This document shows, one piece after another, positions 11,461 through 23,684 of a stretch of 64,000 bases of DNA. Both the position numbers and the translations under genes were made by a program. Every line of letters starts with the position of its first letter. The first letter of the stretch is position 1. The notes below the pieces were generated by a model. The model saw only the letters and a list, made by a program, of their open reading frames with translations, was not told the origin of the DNA and made no database searches. Origin of the DNA: Roridomyces roridus (taxonomy: Eukaryota; Basidiomycota; Agaricomycetes; Agaricales; Mycenaceae); contig JARKIF010000029.1 in the NCBI GenBank assembly GCA_029378245.1, positions 248,001-312,000 of the forward strand, in the 5' to 3' direction.

Positions 11461-13718
11461 GCGTACGGTGTCGTTATTCGGGCTTGGCTTCATCGCATAT
11501 CCCAATATGTTGTTTCAACCCCGTCTTGATGCAGCGGCGTCTGTTTCAATCGGAATTTGGCAATTGTGGATTCCCTGGGACTGGAGACGACCTGCGATGC
11601 GGCGTCGCGGACTTGCAGCCCGTTAGTGTGATTTCGAGGCAACTCCTGACGAAGGACCTCTTCTAGTTCAAGTAGGTACACTCACTTGCGTACCCCACGT
11701 GGGACCTATACCTCATCGCATATGTTTCTCCCGGATATCCGTTGCTTGAAACGTGCCGCGGCCCGGAGTAGAGTATCATCCCTGGATGCTCTCGGCGGTA
11801 CCGCTGCAGCTCCGGACTCTCCACATTGTTTCCACGAAAAAGTCGGAATGCGACGAATCGAGCAATACAACAACTGGGCTCCAACTCGCTATCTGATCCG
11901 AGCGCTGGAGCACCGTGAGGCAGACAGACATGACCTAATCCGAAGGAGCGGGGTAAAATGCAGTGTACTGCACCTACCTCCCGCCCACGTATATCACTCA
12001 CCCGTATCCGCTCCGCGGTTCAGTTGGTTGATTCGATGTGGTTCGTCCGTAGCAGGCGATAGATCTGCACTTGGTGCCAGTCGCCAAAATGACAGGCCCG
12101 AGGTCGGAGGGATAGGTGAGTGAGGTTGGCTTGGCGAGCGCCGGAGTCCGAAAACTATAAAAAATCGGTGTGAAGGTCAAAAACTAGAATCCATGGAAGC
12201 CGACCCAACAAACTATCAAGCGGTGGCGACGGTAGCGAAAAAATGCCGGCGACACTGAGGCCGGCGTACATGACGCATAGGATGGGATGATTCAGATCCA
12301 CCGAAGCAAGCACGAGCACGTAGTGCTGGTTCGTGAGAGACCAAAACATTGGGCTGTAAGTGTTGTTTCTAATTGCGACCAGTGCCTCAGTATTGACCCG
12401 AGCGCGCTGGCCTGCCGCGGAAGCTTCAGCTAGGCGCCCAATTTGTGGCCAGAACCATCCACAAAATATCGCGAGCGACCTTTATCAGATACGTCGAACG
12501 GGTCCATCTGCGAAGTGTGAGCAAATAATAGCCACAGCGTACAATGTGGTGCTTGCCTCGGAGGGGATCTCAAGTTTCAAAGAGCGCCGTATACGCTGGG
12601 CCGCGCACTGTGTTGTTGGTTCCTCATACTTATATCTGCTCACGCCTTGGCTACCATCGTCGGCGGTATCCATCTTCGTCTCTGTGGGATACAATAACGG
12701 GACCATTTATCAGTTCAAACACGTACCTGTGGGAAACATAATACCGGGAGGTTGACGCGGACCTGCCGCACTCCGGGCCTTATGTGGGACGATCGGGTGG
12801 GTCCACGCGTCGTCCCGCTCCGACAGAAAGATCATTATACCTCTGTCAGTTAAATCTGAACCCCGGCGATTCAAGAAGATTGTAGCTCATCCGTACCGTT
12901 TAGTCGAGATCGACTATCGTCATTGAATCACCGTTGGCCGACTCGCATTGAGAATCATTTTTGAGGGCAGGAAGATTATCAAACCGCCGTTCCTATTCCA
13001 GGAACTGGCATCGGTGAATATGTCCTATACCGAGTCTTCCGATGACCCAGGCCGAGCCATAGATAATCGCCAAGTCGCCGAGCCTCGAGGATACAGTTAT
13101 CTAGAAGTCCGCGGGGCCCGTGGTCAAGAGAGAATCGGATTCTCCACGTCCCGAGTCTATCGGCCCTGGAGGAACGGACGCGCCAGAATGAGAAAGGTGG
13201 AGAAGTAGTCAGCCCGTGCATAGCTGAATCAGAAGACATCCGCCCTAGATGACCTGAGGAAGCTAGCTGTACAAGACTCCATGGAAAGCGGTGGCCGAGA
13301 GAGAGAAGGGACCCAAGTATGATGGTTATCGACTCACTCGCCGGCAGATTCAGAGGCAGCAAGAAGTCGAGTCATTTCGAGTGAATCGAATTGGACGGAA
13401 GGGCAACGCTTCAAGGCCGCCAGGGTGCATCTAGGGCAAGACTAGCTGTGCAGGGAAAGTGAGCCACAATCGGATCAGGGGATGCGAGCAGCGATGTCGT
13501 GGTGATGGTAGAAGGCGAGAGTAAGCGAGTCACATGATCTGGACGCGGTGATTCAATCAACCACACATGCATATACAAAGACTGAACCAGGCTTCCCCAA
13601 GCGGAAGGACGAGTCCCTTCCATTCTACCCGCAGCTTAGGTGTGTCGATCTAGTCCTACACACGCTAATTGGCAGCAGCTTCCAGGCAAAAACATGAACC
13701 AGTTCGAAAGAATGCCGC

Positions 13719-13726
13719 GCCCGAGC
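13719..13726. repeat. 8-bp target-site duplication (left)
   Basis: GCCCGAGC directly precedes the MITE at 13727 and is repeated at 14260-14267. The right arm has a single related copy (GCCCGGGC) with no insertion. Confidence 0.85.
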
Positions 13727-14259
13727 TAGGGCTCCGACCCGGCCGTTGACGGCGACGGCCGTCGCTCTGACGGCCGTCATGGGAGGTCGGACGGGCCTCA
13801 CCCGGCCGTCAGACCATGTTGCGAGGCCTCAAAACGGCCGGGTGGTACCCGTCAGACCCGTCACGGCCGTCATGACGGGTCAGAGCGGTGACAGCCCATG
13901 TCTCCTGCTAAATTAACCATCAGATTGATGTCAGCGTGATGCCGGCAGTCAATATCACGGATTGGTACTCGGGAAGCGTTCGGAAGCGCAGCAGTGGGCC
14001 ATCGGGAAGATTGCCGATGACCCAGGTGCACTACCATGGAGCATCCAGTGATGATGGCAGCTCGGCATGCGTAATTAGCCGAGGACCCGTCGCGACCCGT
14101 CATGACCCGTCGACGGCCGGGAACGGGTACCCCGTCAGCCAAGGAACCGGACCCGGACCCGGCCGTCAAAATTGGCGCTTCAGAGGGCTGTACGGCCGGG
14201 CCGGCACCCGTCGTGACGGCTCGTTGACCCGTCATTTTGACGGTCGGGTCGGAGCCCTA
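13727..14259. mobile_element. hAT-like MITE, 533 bp, GC-rich
   Basis: The ends are inverted repeats beginning TAGGGCTCCGACCCG (one mismatch in about 21 bp). The element is flanked by the perfect 8-bp duplication GCCCGAGC, the signature of the hAT superfamily. The interior has no coding capacity and is full of short palindromic words such as GACGGCCGTC and ACCCGTC/GACGGGT, probably subterminal transposase-binding repeats. The right duplication arm (about 29180-29200) has the uninterrupted site, so this copy inserted after the arms formed. No autonomous partner is visible in the window. Confidence 0.85.
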
Positions 14260-14267
14260 GCCCGAGC
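14260..14267. repeat. 8-bp target-site duplication (right)
   Basis: Second copy of GCCCGAGC, directly after the MITE. Confidence 0.85.
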
Positions 14268-14499
14268 TCATGCGACTAGGAACTTGAATTCAATGTGGAT
14301 TCTCACTCTGTTGGCGCAATGAGCCACTCTATATCCGAGCCTGTGAGGCACACTTGCCTTGGGTTGGGGCTTGGCGCGCCGCCAAGTCAGTCGTTAACGC
14401 CGCATTCAAAGGGCGGCGGTGAGTCCATATTGCACGGCAAGTATAGTCCCACTTCCGCAGGAGTACATAGATCCAGTGCGTTGGTACCTGCCAACCTTT

Positions 14500-14950
14500 C
14501 TTCAACGAGGTGTGCACCAGGCTGAGTGGGAGAGCCCGTTCGAATCGGGTGTGGCTCAAGGGTTGCTGGGGTGACATTGTGCTTTTTTAGCCTGTGGTAA
14601 GCGACTCTCACAGTCTCGCCCTTCGATAGTCAACTGCTGCGAGGAAAGAGGTGAAACCCAAGTTCAGTCAACGTTCAGATGAATCCACAGGCACCCTGTT
14701 CAATCCGGGTGGGTCCTATTGCCGGGTCTTCTACCTTCTGGTTCAGAGATCAAGGAGGAAATGCCGAACTCGCGGAGGATGCAACATGATCTGACAACAA
14801 CGCGCATCCCTCTCGGTAGTTTGAGGCACCATGGCCCACCGTCACTCAACCAACTGAGCTTTCAACCTACACGGTGCGAAGTTGGGGCGGAAGATCGAAT
14901 GGAAATGAACCCACAAGGTGAGTCCATGCCGAGCGTTTTCAGGCGATGCC
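14500..14950 (-). repeat. tRNA-like promoter motifs, possible SINE remnants
   Basis: GCCCGTTCGAATCGGG (near 14526-14541) and CCCTGTTCAATCCGGG (near 14695-14710) resemble tRNA T-arms or B boxes. On the minus strand near 14855-14875, AGCTCAGTTGGTTGAGTG resembles a tRNA A box. Matching motifs recur in the other arm near 28450-28470, 28580-28600, 28725-28745 and 28905-28925. No complete tRNA fold was found, and the A-box and B-box orientations do not agree, so these may be scrambled tRNA-derived SINEs or coincidence. Confidence 0.3.
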
Positions 14951-16510
14951 AATGAGTCCGCCTATAAGGAATTATTGCCGTCCTTTTTCCGAAGGGAACG
15001 GGAGGCAGTGGGTCCAAGATGGGTCCTGCTTACCAAAATATTGAATCGTCGGACGCCGGTGACCATCCTGAGGTGCCTGAACTTGAATGAGACACAGACC
15101 CGCGATCTTCGTAACAAAGTAGCCGTACCGACGAGCCTTGGACCAGGTTCATTATCGGGCAGACCGACAATCCCTTGATTTCATTGCTTTGGATCACCGT
15201 ACGACAAAATTACTCACCGGACAATCGCACCGGTCATCTTATCACCCACCGCAGGCCTATCCTCGAGAGTCTGTAGTCCATAGATAATCGCAATCGCAGG
15301 CCCGTGATTCCTGAGTGGCCGGTACTCGAGGGACTTGGGACATCTAGAAGCCAGCACTGCCGGGGTGCCTTCCCCGGGCCGCACCCACACGATGTCGAGA
15401 GACTTTCCGCGGAGGTCGCCCCTGCGAACACGGACGAACCAGCCCGAGAAAAAGTAATGGGACTGAGTAAGGCGAGTGAAGCTGCGGGGTTAGTCGGATA
15501 GTATTGTAGGTGCGCGCACAGGAATCTGTCGACTTTGACGCGTCAGTCAGCCGAGGATGACTCGAGTCCTTAGTAATCCAGATGACTAGCGGCCCTGGGA
15601 TTCGCGTTCCGGCAGCAAGTCAGTTTGGGGGTGTGATTTTCGTCCAGTAGTTGCCGAGCAGAGTGTTCCAGGAGTAACCGGAGTGAAGATGCCCTGAGCC
15701 TGAGATACCCTGGAGAATCTATGCTGGTACCGGTTCGGCGACGGTAAATCGGTAAATCGGATGGCAGCGGACACATCTGACACATCCTGTCCACGCTCCC
15801 TAGATTCGGCGTATTGTTGGCCCGCGATTCCGTCGGGCATGTCAAAGATCGAACCGATTGTCCCCGCACTCCGAAGAAGACCGACCAACAATTGGAAAAC
15901 ATCGGGTGATTCTGTGGAGTAGCATACCAGCGTCGAAAGATGCGGCAAGATGAGTGTTAGATAATAGTCGATGTATACGAGGTCGACTTGACATTCTTCC
16001 GACTCTTATCTCTTGATCTCGGCAACTTGATAACCATGTCGAAGCTATCTAATCTAATCTAGGCACCTGTCATTGGAGCCCCTAATCAAACGCAAATCGT
16101 ATGACGATTGCAGGATATTTCGAGCTACAAGCTGTGGGGTTAAACGATGATGTATATGGCCCTGGTTCGCCTTGGCTCGTCCGCCGCTGTGGGGGTAGAC
16201 ATCTAGTGGCGCTGGCACGCGGTGGCTGCGCCTTGGCCGCGCAACTTCAAGCTCCGAGAGAAGAACTGCGATTAGATTGCATTTAGCCGTCGCCGCCGGA
16301 TTTGAGCGCAACAGATCCGTTAAGTGAGCGAGGTTCCTGCCGTTGGTCGGAAATGAACAGCCTACGCAGCTCGGACCAATTGACACATTGATTTTGCGAG
16401 TCCACTCGCTGCAATTGATTTTATTGCTATTGTGCTCCATCTTATCGCCTTGTTGTTGCTGGTTTGTTCTCCGTTATTACCAAGCCCTCAATTCAATCAA
16501 AACAAAAGCA

Positions 16511-19500
16511 TCAATGCACAATGGACATCAGCACTCACAAGGGGGCGCGAACCAGGCTCGCATTCCACAAAAACCCCTCTTGTCATAAGCACAGGTTCAA
16601 GAGAGTGGAGTTTACATACTCCGATCCCTGGGTACCTGAAACACAAGTGACCTGAGACACTGCGAAGGTACGCGCTCTAGAAGGCTCTAGATCTGCCTAG
16701 TCAGCCAGTTTCCAACAGCGGGAGTAAAAAACCGCAGGAAAGCTCCGCATAGTGAACCGAGCCGCGAGTCGGCTGGCCAACGAAGTCACGGTTTGAAATT
16801 CTGGCTTGCGGAGGCGAAATCGACGTGCCAGATGTGTCGTCCGCATATTAATATTTCCCTGCGGCCTTCTCATGAGTCTCGCATGAAGATTCAACCCAGC
16901 AGCTAACCGCACACCGCAGTGACGCAGGTTTGTTTCCATCGTCACCCAGCAACTTAAAGGGAAGGCTGCGAAGTCTGCTCTTGAACGTTTCAGACTCACC
17001 TTGGACGCCAGCTTTGATTTCTTCCCGGTTCCGGTGTCGTAGGAATTTCAAATCCCTTTCCAACCCGCATGCCAAGTGCGAACGGACGGAGATTAAGGCA
17101 GTGTTCATTCTTGGTCCGTTCGTTTGGTGCTGGGTCTGGATTCCTGGCCGGACATCATAGTGCATACGGTGCGTCCGGTCGAGCCTGAGGCCTGAGGAAG
17201 CCTCAGGATGAGGGGATGTGCCTAAACCTAAACCAAGCGAAATCCTCAGCTGGGCAAATCTGGGTCCACTTACTTCCTGGATCGCTGTTCTGTGCCTTGA
17301 AAGTTACTTGAAACAAATTGCAGTGATAGGATGCTTGAAAAGAGGACTAATCGTTATTCCCACCTTCCGTGGTGAAGAGGGGATACGTTGACAAGAAAGA
17401 AGTCGGCACCCCGCAAAAGGGCGCCCCGAACGGGTGCCGTTGCATGGTCACCCAACGGCGCCGTTTCACTTTCGAAAGATGCGGTTTCAAATACTCGGCA
17501 ACAAGTCCACTACCCGCGCCTCGCATCCCAAGAGAATAGAAACAGTCGGGAATCAAGCCGAACTTTGCTGATATGATGTGATGACCAATCGATCAACACC
17601 GTCGGCTGTCTGTCTCCTCCGACTTCCTCGAGTTCCATCTGCTACTCCACGTCACTCATCGCCCCCGTGCCTTTCCATCAATGTATACCGCGCCTATCCC
17701 ATAGGCGGGATTTCGCCCCCCCCGCCATCATCGGATGAGCTGGCTCGATACTGCCTACTGCGGCTGCGGACCCTCATGACTCAGATTTCCATCCGCCCAG
17801 AAGGCGAGTGTTTGGATGTCAAGGTGTGACTTGCCGCGTTCGGTGAGCGACATACAGGTCCCCACAGGATACAAGCCCCAGGTACATTCAGCTTGACAAT
17901 TTTCCTGCCAGTGGGTGGTGCGCCACGCCAAAGCGAGCCTGAGATCTTCTCGCGCTCACTGCTCCCGCATCCACCAGAACAAAAAACCATACTCCATGTC
18001 GCCGTCACTGCCGGATGAGCTGGCTCATCGTACTTCACTCACGACGAACTTTTTCCGAGTTGGTGCCACCTGTACTCGGGATGTGTGGAACGCTGGCACA
18101 TGGATTGGAGGCTGACCACAAGGACTCGGTCTCTACCGGGCCCGCGTTCCCCGATACCTGTACAGTTTTTCCTCCGATTGCACCCGCACGGCACGGCGCA
18201 CGGTCTTTGTCGGGAGCTCTCTCTATCCTCGAGGAACGGTGTTTGGAATCCCGGAAACTTTATTTGGTGGCGGTCCAATATTCTATATCCATCCGTGCGT
18301 CTAGATCTCCTTCCCTTTCGCTCATTGTTCACTTCATCTGCTATTCATATGCATCTGGCCCCACATCCCGTCTTCTTGAAGGTTGTCTGTCGTTTGCATG
18401 CGTTTAGGCTCTCGTGGACTTGCAGTCCCCTAACGAGCTGGTTTGGCAGACAAGCACGCTTTCATACGTTCTGCTCTCATACTACAGCTGGCTCCATGTC
18501 TGCTGCTGTGGGCTATATCCGTATATCAGGGTAAAGCCTGTTTACCTCGCGAGACTGATTAACGCCTGGATTAGTACGTCTCAAGATCCGATAAGGCATG
18601 TTTCCGAGTCATCCCACATCGCAACGATGTCGGCCTCGGCTAGGGGGTTCGTTGTTGGTACACCTTCTTTCTGCCTCTTCCTGATCGCTGCCAATCGTAA
18701 CAAACGACTCGGCAATATGCTACGCGACATCGACCAGCCTAGCTCAGCTGACGCGGCTCTTTGTCTGGGAGACTATTTTATCGGCCTCATGTCGGGGCTT
18801 GAACACGGCAGCCTTCCATATCCGGCCTGTCCATCCCGCCTCATGTTCCGCGAGAATCTCCCACATTCGCGCCCTTCCCATGCACGTGCGACATGCTTAT
18901 CACGGTGTTTTGCTGTTGTTTCCTTTCTTCGGTGCTGTGCGGGGTGTGCATGCTGTTGGGCATCTATTGGAAACATCGCGCTACCCCACCACACCCCGCA
19001 TTCTTCTCGTACAGACTGCTGTCAAGCCGCAAATCGCATATGCATCCGAGCTGGTTCGTGTGTATCTCACTTCCAGAACTCAATATCATACTTATCTCAC
19101 AGACCCGCAGTCGTGTGCGATGACACTTGATAACCTCGCGTTGGCCGCACAGCGTCTGGCCATTACCTGACGCATGCGGCGTGACATGCGTACTGCGCGC
19201 CCCAAGCGCGCCCGCCGTGACGTACTCACACATCCCTGGACCTCATGCGCTACCCTCGCCTACGACGCATGCAAGCCGTTTTGGCGGCATGATATCGATT
19301 TCTGGCACCACTTCTGAATCGGCTTCGGTCTATATGGATCAGGGTTCGTTCGCCATTGGAAAATTCCATTCTGCAACCGCCGCATCAACGCGGGGAGTCA
19401 GAGTCGAGGCCCCGCGCCGTCACCGACGTCCCGAAGAATATCACTATCACCATTCGACGAAGGAACATTCGATTTGGAAAGGAATCGTACCACATGCGTC

Positions 19501-22500
19501 GTCGAAACTCAACTCTGAGCTTCCGGTTAGTTGGCTTCGCTTCGTCTGGGTATTGCATCTTCGCGGCCTCGCATCACACGCGCCAACCCTCGATCTCCAA
19601 GCTCGGGCGCTTCTCAGGCATCGCAACATACAGTGGCATCTGGCAACAAAACGCACACAAACTCGCCACGCGTCGGTTTACCTCTGTACTACGTGATTTC
19701 GCTCGTGGCTTCAAGACGAGATGATCCCACCTCCAGGTTCCCGCCTCTCTACTTACGCCCACAGGCTTCCCGCCCCGAATCGACGCTGTTTGCGATGTGA
19801 TGCTCAGCATCTTCGGTCCTCCCCTGTTTCGGAATGAATGCCGATGTTGCGTTTTTTTCGCGCCTAGGTTTACTGCTGGTGCTGGTTCGTTCGGACTTCA
19901 CCAGAAGATAACTTGTAATGAACTGGTTACAAACTTCTCCTTGCCCGCAACCCGAGCCCCGCCCGCTCCCTTCCTGTCCGTCCGGCACGAGCGTCCCGCA
20001 TCCCGCACCGGTACCCCACAGTCCAGGCGTCACTTCCATTTCACTGTCTGTGTCAGTTCATCAATATTAATTTCGCCTGAGGATCCTCACTGACGGTAGG
20101 TATCCGGGAAATCGAAGTCAAACTTCGCGTGCGCGGTCCTCCTTCGGTGGTTTATCCCCGCCACTTCCACTTCCACTTCCCTTCACCCACCGAAAGAATC
20201 CAGAATCGCACGCCGCCTTCTGACGCGCCAGCTCGGCGTTACGGTTAGCCTTTCTCTTGCTCTCTTCGAATTCGAATCCCAGTCCTTCTCATTCACCGGC
20301 CTGCGTGCTTGCGTGCGGGCGGGCGTGCATCTTATCGTTCATCGGTCGGCTCATTCATTCATTCAATCTTCGGATTCCTAGCTATCTTCCGAGCTAGCAA
20401 GTTAGCGATCCTTCGACTCCGAGTAAGTGAGCCAGTTTGCTCGCCCGCTCGCTTGATTGTGTCGCTCATCGGCCTGGGGCGTCCGACGCAAATCTATCAT
20501 TTGACAGCTGGGCGCCTGGGTGCTGCCAACAGAGACAGACAAGTCCGGGTAACTTGTATTCAATTGCGGTTTCGGTAAAACAAAATCGGCTGCGACCCAC
20601 GCCTCGACCCGAATCGTTTCGTATCGGATATTCGGGTCCGTCGTATATGGAATGCCTCTCTCCTCCGGGTCCGGGGCCTCAAGACTGAATGAAGATTGTC
20701 GTTCTGCGATTCTCGAAATGTTCGGTTTTGGTTTTCGCGATCGTGGGTGATCAAGAGTCCGACTTTCTTTCTCGTCCCACTATGCACTTAGTGCTACACG
20801 CAATGTAGATAGCCTTGAATGTACCGGTGCCAGTGCTGGTGCTACTAACGGCGACGCACCTCGATTCGATGCGCTCCCTGAGGTGAAGTACGATTAAATA
20901 ATTGTCGGCATTCAATACTCAACTGCAGTCTAAAGTTCAAGTTGACAAGTCAGTCTTCACTGCTCGCCCGCCGCCAACTCTGCATTGCGTCGTAATTCCC
21001 GCACGATTTGGAACGAACCAGTACAGGCTTTCAGTTGAGCCAGCAATTGAGACTCCTCAATTTCTTTCAATACAGTTGGCACACACAGGGCAGCGCTGGG
21101 AGGACGGTTGGGTCATTTTAAATTTTGCTCATGATCATTCCGTTCCGCCCTCCCCTCCTGACTCTGAGCTCAGGCTAATCGCATCGGTTGCCGATGGGAT
21201 TGCAGATATTATTATTCAATATTGCGAGGTGTATTTCTTGCAAACCATCCCTCTCAAATACGCATCGCCAAGATCTCACTCAGAGTTTCTCCTCGTCTCC
21301 TATCTATCAATCAACTCAGCACCGATTCCGATTCTCCTCCCGCATCCATATCAGATTCAACACGGGCCCCTATATTTCAATCCTTTCAAACTCGCGTGGC
21401 ATGGCGTGGAGATCGCGCGGAGTCTACTTACTTGAATTTCAACCCGAGTACCTGCTCCTGTACATTCCTATCTGGCACGTATTAGCCTTGGGAACGGGAG
21501 CGGGAAGCGATCGAGGTGCCGAGACAAAGATTTGGGGGCATGCATATGGTTCACTCACTCCCGGAACAATGGGTGTTGACGAGTAAGCCAGTTATTCCGG
21601 ACGGGGGTTTTTTTTGGCTAAAATAGGGGCTGCTAGTCGAACCAGAATAATCACCCCCACTCGAACTCTGCGGCCGCGTCTCCCGGAATAGAACTGCGGA
21701 GTCTGGAGTTCGGTTACCGTTGGATAGTATGGCCATCGCGTGAACACCGTCGGTGGAGTAATTGTGTGTCCACCTTCGTCATGTGCAGACAACTCTTCGA
21801 GTCCGTTGTGCACGACAATAAGTATGGTTGACTCAGGCCCATGCCCATCGTGCGACTAGGATTTCCGGAAATATACCGCTATTCCTGGGGGCGAGATGGC
21901 CGAACCCGCTCTCATTAGGTCGGCCTCCCATCACCCGCGTTGGAGCGGCGTTGAACGGGATCGACGACGTTCCCTTCCATTACAGTGCTTATCTCTTCGC
22001 TCTGATTTTGTGATTCAACCCCAACCGACGATTGGGGATTGGCATTAAAGAGCACTGAATTGGCGCCACTGACCGAGCGAGAGGCGGTATGACGCATCCC
22101 AAATTCCACGGTTCGTTCGTTCATTCATTTGCCAGTTGCCATCTGCCATTCGCCTGCCCGCAGCCCAGGTAAGTATGCCTGCAGTGACGTCGCTCGACGC
22201 GTCAACGACCTCATCCGAAATCGCGAATCGTTATCTATCTACCAACTAAGACGGGTCTATTCCGAATCGCACTAGCTTGATCATAGGTAGTACTGCGTGT
22301 TGGACCGTGTGCGCGTTATGACGACGCGACTGCGCGACTGCGGGTGAACTCGGAGTCGGATGAAATACGAACGAACGAATCGAATGTAATATATCAGGCA
22401 GGCTTTTCGTGCCTTTTACGCGTACTCGCCGACGATTCCCCACAGCCTCCCAAACAAGCCAGCAGTATCCAGAATATTCCCGAATTTCCGCACAGCAGCG

Positions 22501-22913
22501 CTACCAGTAGCACACCTGCTGTTGCTCTGCCACGCCCCCCAAGCTCCGTCCTCCCCAGGAATTCTCACCCAAAGAAATCCCATGACCAACCTCGACGCGT
22601 CATTATATATATATTTTCTCATGACGCGCAGCAGGCACGTGCAAGTTGGTTGACTCGAGGTCACCGTGGGTTCTCAAGTCACACAAAGAGATGGATGAAG
22701 GTCTACGATTGAGATTCCAAATTGCATAGTGGCTGGTGGTACAAATGAGAATGTGCTACATGCATATACAAAACACGAAGAGAAAGGGTTCCGAATGAGA
22801 ATGCGAAGATATGCGGACGCAAAGGTGGCGCAGACGGATATGAGATGTGGCGCAGATAATGTAGGTGCGGCCATAATCGAGAGACAAGAGAAATCGACAC
22901 CCAAAGACGAGTC
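16511..22913. other. Spacer between the arms, first part: no supported gene
   Basis: Many overlapping open frames of 60-240 codons occur on both strands, favoured by the GC-rich composition. The longest is 18414-19130 plus. None shows a family motif, a credible exon chain or any repeat elsewhere in the window. Short tandem repeats appear near 20161-20180 (CCACTT) and 20346-20365 (CATT). I cannot exclude a worn or lineage-specific gene at 17.6-19.7 kb. Confidence 0.35.
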
Positions 22914-23660
22914 TCAGAGACTCGTCACCCGCGCGATAGTGTGCATCCGTATCCTCCGCTTGGCGCGGAAGACACCAAAGCGAACGCGCAGGCTGAGGGC
23001 CGCCCATTGGCGGTGCAGTGACGAGGAGGGGGAGGTCGTCGTCGTCGATTCTGGGATGGCCTCCTCGTCCTCGACGTCAGCGTCATCGTCAGAGTATGAC
23101 GAGGGCTCGTCGTAGATGTCCTGCGACTGCGAGGACGTGTAGGAGTAGGAGTAGGAATGGGACGAGGGGGGCTCGTCGAGTGAGGCGCGTGTGTGGTGAG
23201 GTTTACGGATCTTCTTTGCTGAGGCGCGTACGGGGCAGTGGGAGCTCGAGGCAGCACCACCGAGCTTGGACTGCGACTGCGAAGCGCTCGAAAGAGCAGA
23301 CATCTCGCTGTCGAAAGAGGAGGGGAAGGCGTACGAGGGCTGAGGATGGAGATGTGCCCACTGGTTGCCCGTGTGGGGTAGAGGCACCGGTAGCGTGTTT
23401 GTGCGGAAGTGGGGGTACCCAAACGCCTCGTAGTCGTTGTCGTCTGCACCATCGTCGTCAATGTCCGAGTGGTAATGCCTCGTAGGCGACGGACGGCGCA
23501 GGGTGTTGCTCTGAGGAGAGCGAGGCCTCCTTGGTGAAGGGACGGGGAGGGCAGATGTGGAAGCACGAGGGAACTCGTAGCTGAACTCGACAGCGCCGTT
23601 GGGCGAGGAGGAGCGGGTCATCGTCGTCGAGGTGGGTGACTGCGGTGTGTGGGGTGTCAT
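22914..23660 (-). CDS. Low-complexity Ser/Pro-rich protein of unknown function
   Basis: A single-exon minus-strand frame runs to the stop at 22914. It is rich in Ser, Thr and Pro with an acidic Asp/Glu patch, and ends in a basic amphipathic segment (WAALSLRVRFGVFRAKRRIR). That combination of a disordered body and a conserved-looking arginine-rich tail is typical of many small basidiomycete proteins with no assigned role. The frame opens further upstream (23768), but TATAAAAG on the minus strand at 23677-23684 makes a start at 23660, or at the next Met near 23620, more plausible. This is the only convincing gene in the spacer. There is no signal peptide or membrane segment. A nuclear role would be a guess from the basic tail. 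Confidence 0.55.
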   Translation of the reverse strand: MTPHTPQSPTSTTMTRSSSPNGAVEFSYEFPRASTSALPVPSPRRPRSPQSNTLRRPSPTRHYHSDIDDDGADDNDYEAFGYPHFRTNTLPVPLPHTGNQWAHLHPQPSYAFPSSFDSEMSALSSASQSQSKLGGAASSSHCPVRASAKKIRKPHHTRASLDEPPSSHSYSYSYTSSQSQDIYDEPSSYSDDDADVEDEEAIPESTTTTSPSSSLHRQWAALSLRVRFGVFRAKRRIRMHTIARVTSL

Positions 23661-23676
23661 CGGAAGAGAGGCCGCC

Positions 23677-23684
23677 CTTTTATA
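23677..23684 (-). promoter_or_regulatory. TATA box of the spacer gene
   Basis: TATAAAAG on the minus strand, 17-24 bp before the proposed ATG at 23660. The short distance suggests that translation may begin at a downstream Met. Confidence 0.45.

Larger units (their letters stand above)
8693..16510. repeat. Left arm of a very large inverted duplication
   Basis: Read in reverse complement, this arm matches 49041-50558 (its outer 1.1 kb) and then 26905-37883 (the rest), once later insertions are removed from the right side. Anchors are the outer edge (8693 and about 50558), the decarboxylase genes, the GCGGCGCGCTGT region (about 9915 and 37805) and the inner edge (about 16491-16510 and 26905-26937). 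The arms are alike but not identical; decarboxylase exon 1 differs at 7 of 87 residues. The arm also holds degenerate open frames that are partly conserved between copies, for example 10230-10547 minus against 37140-37508 plus. I cannot assign those to a family. Confidence 0.8.

Noticed and set aside
17998..18120. F-box start (SLPDELAH) in the spacer
   Set aside because: Only the first few residues fit; the frame ends quickly and no exon chain continues it.
18414..19730. Membrane protein or pheromone receptor in the spacer
   Set aside because: Some frames are hydrophobic, but no ordered set of membrane segments with credible introns could be joined.
22907..22927. Transcription terminator hairpin at the end of the spacer gene
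   Set aside because: A 9-bp-stem palindrome overlaps the stop codon, but hairpin terminators are not expected in a fungal nuclear gene.
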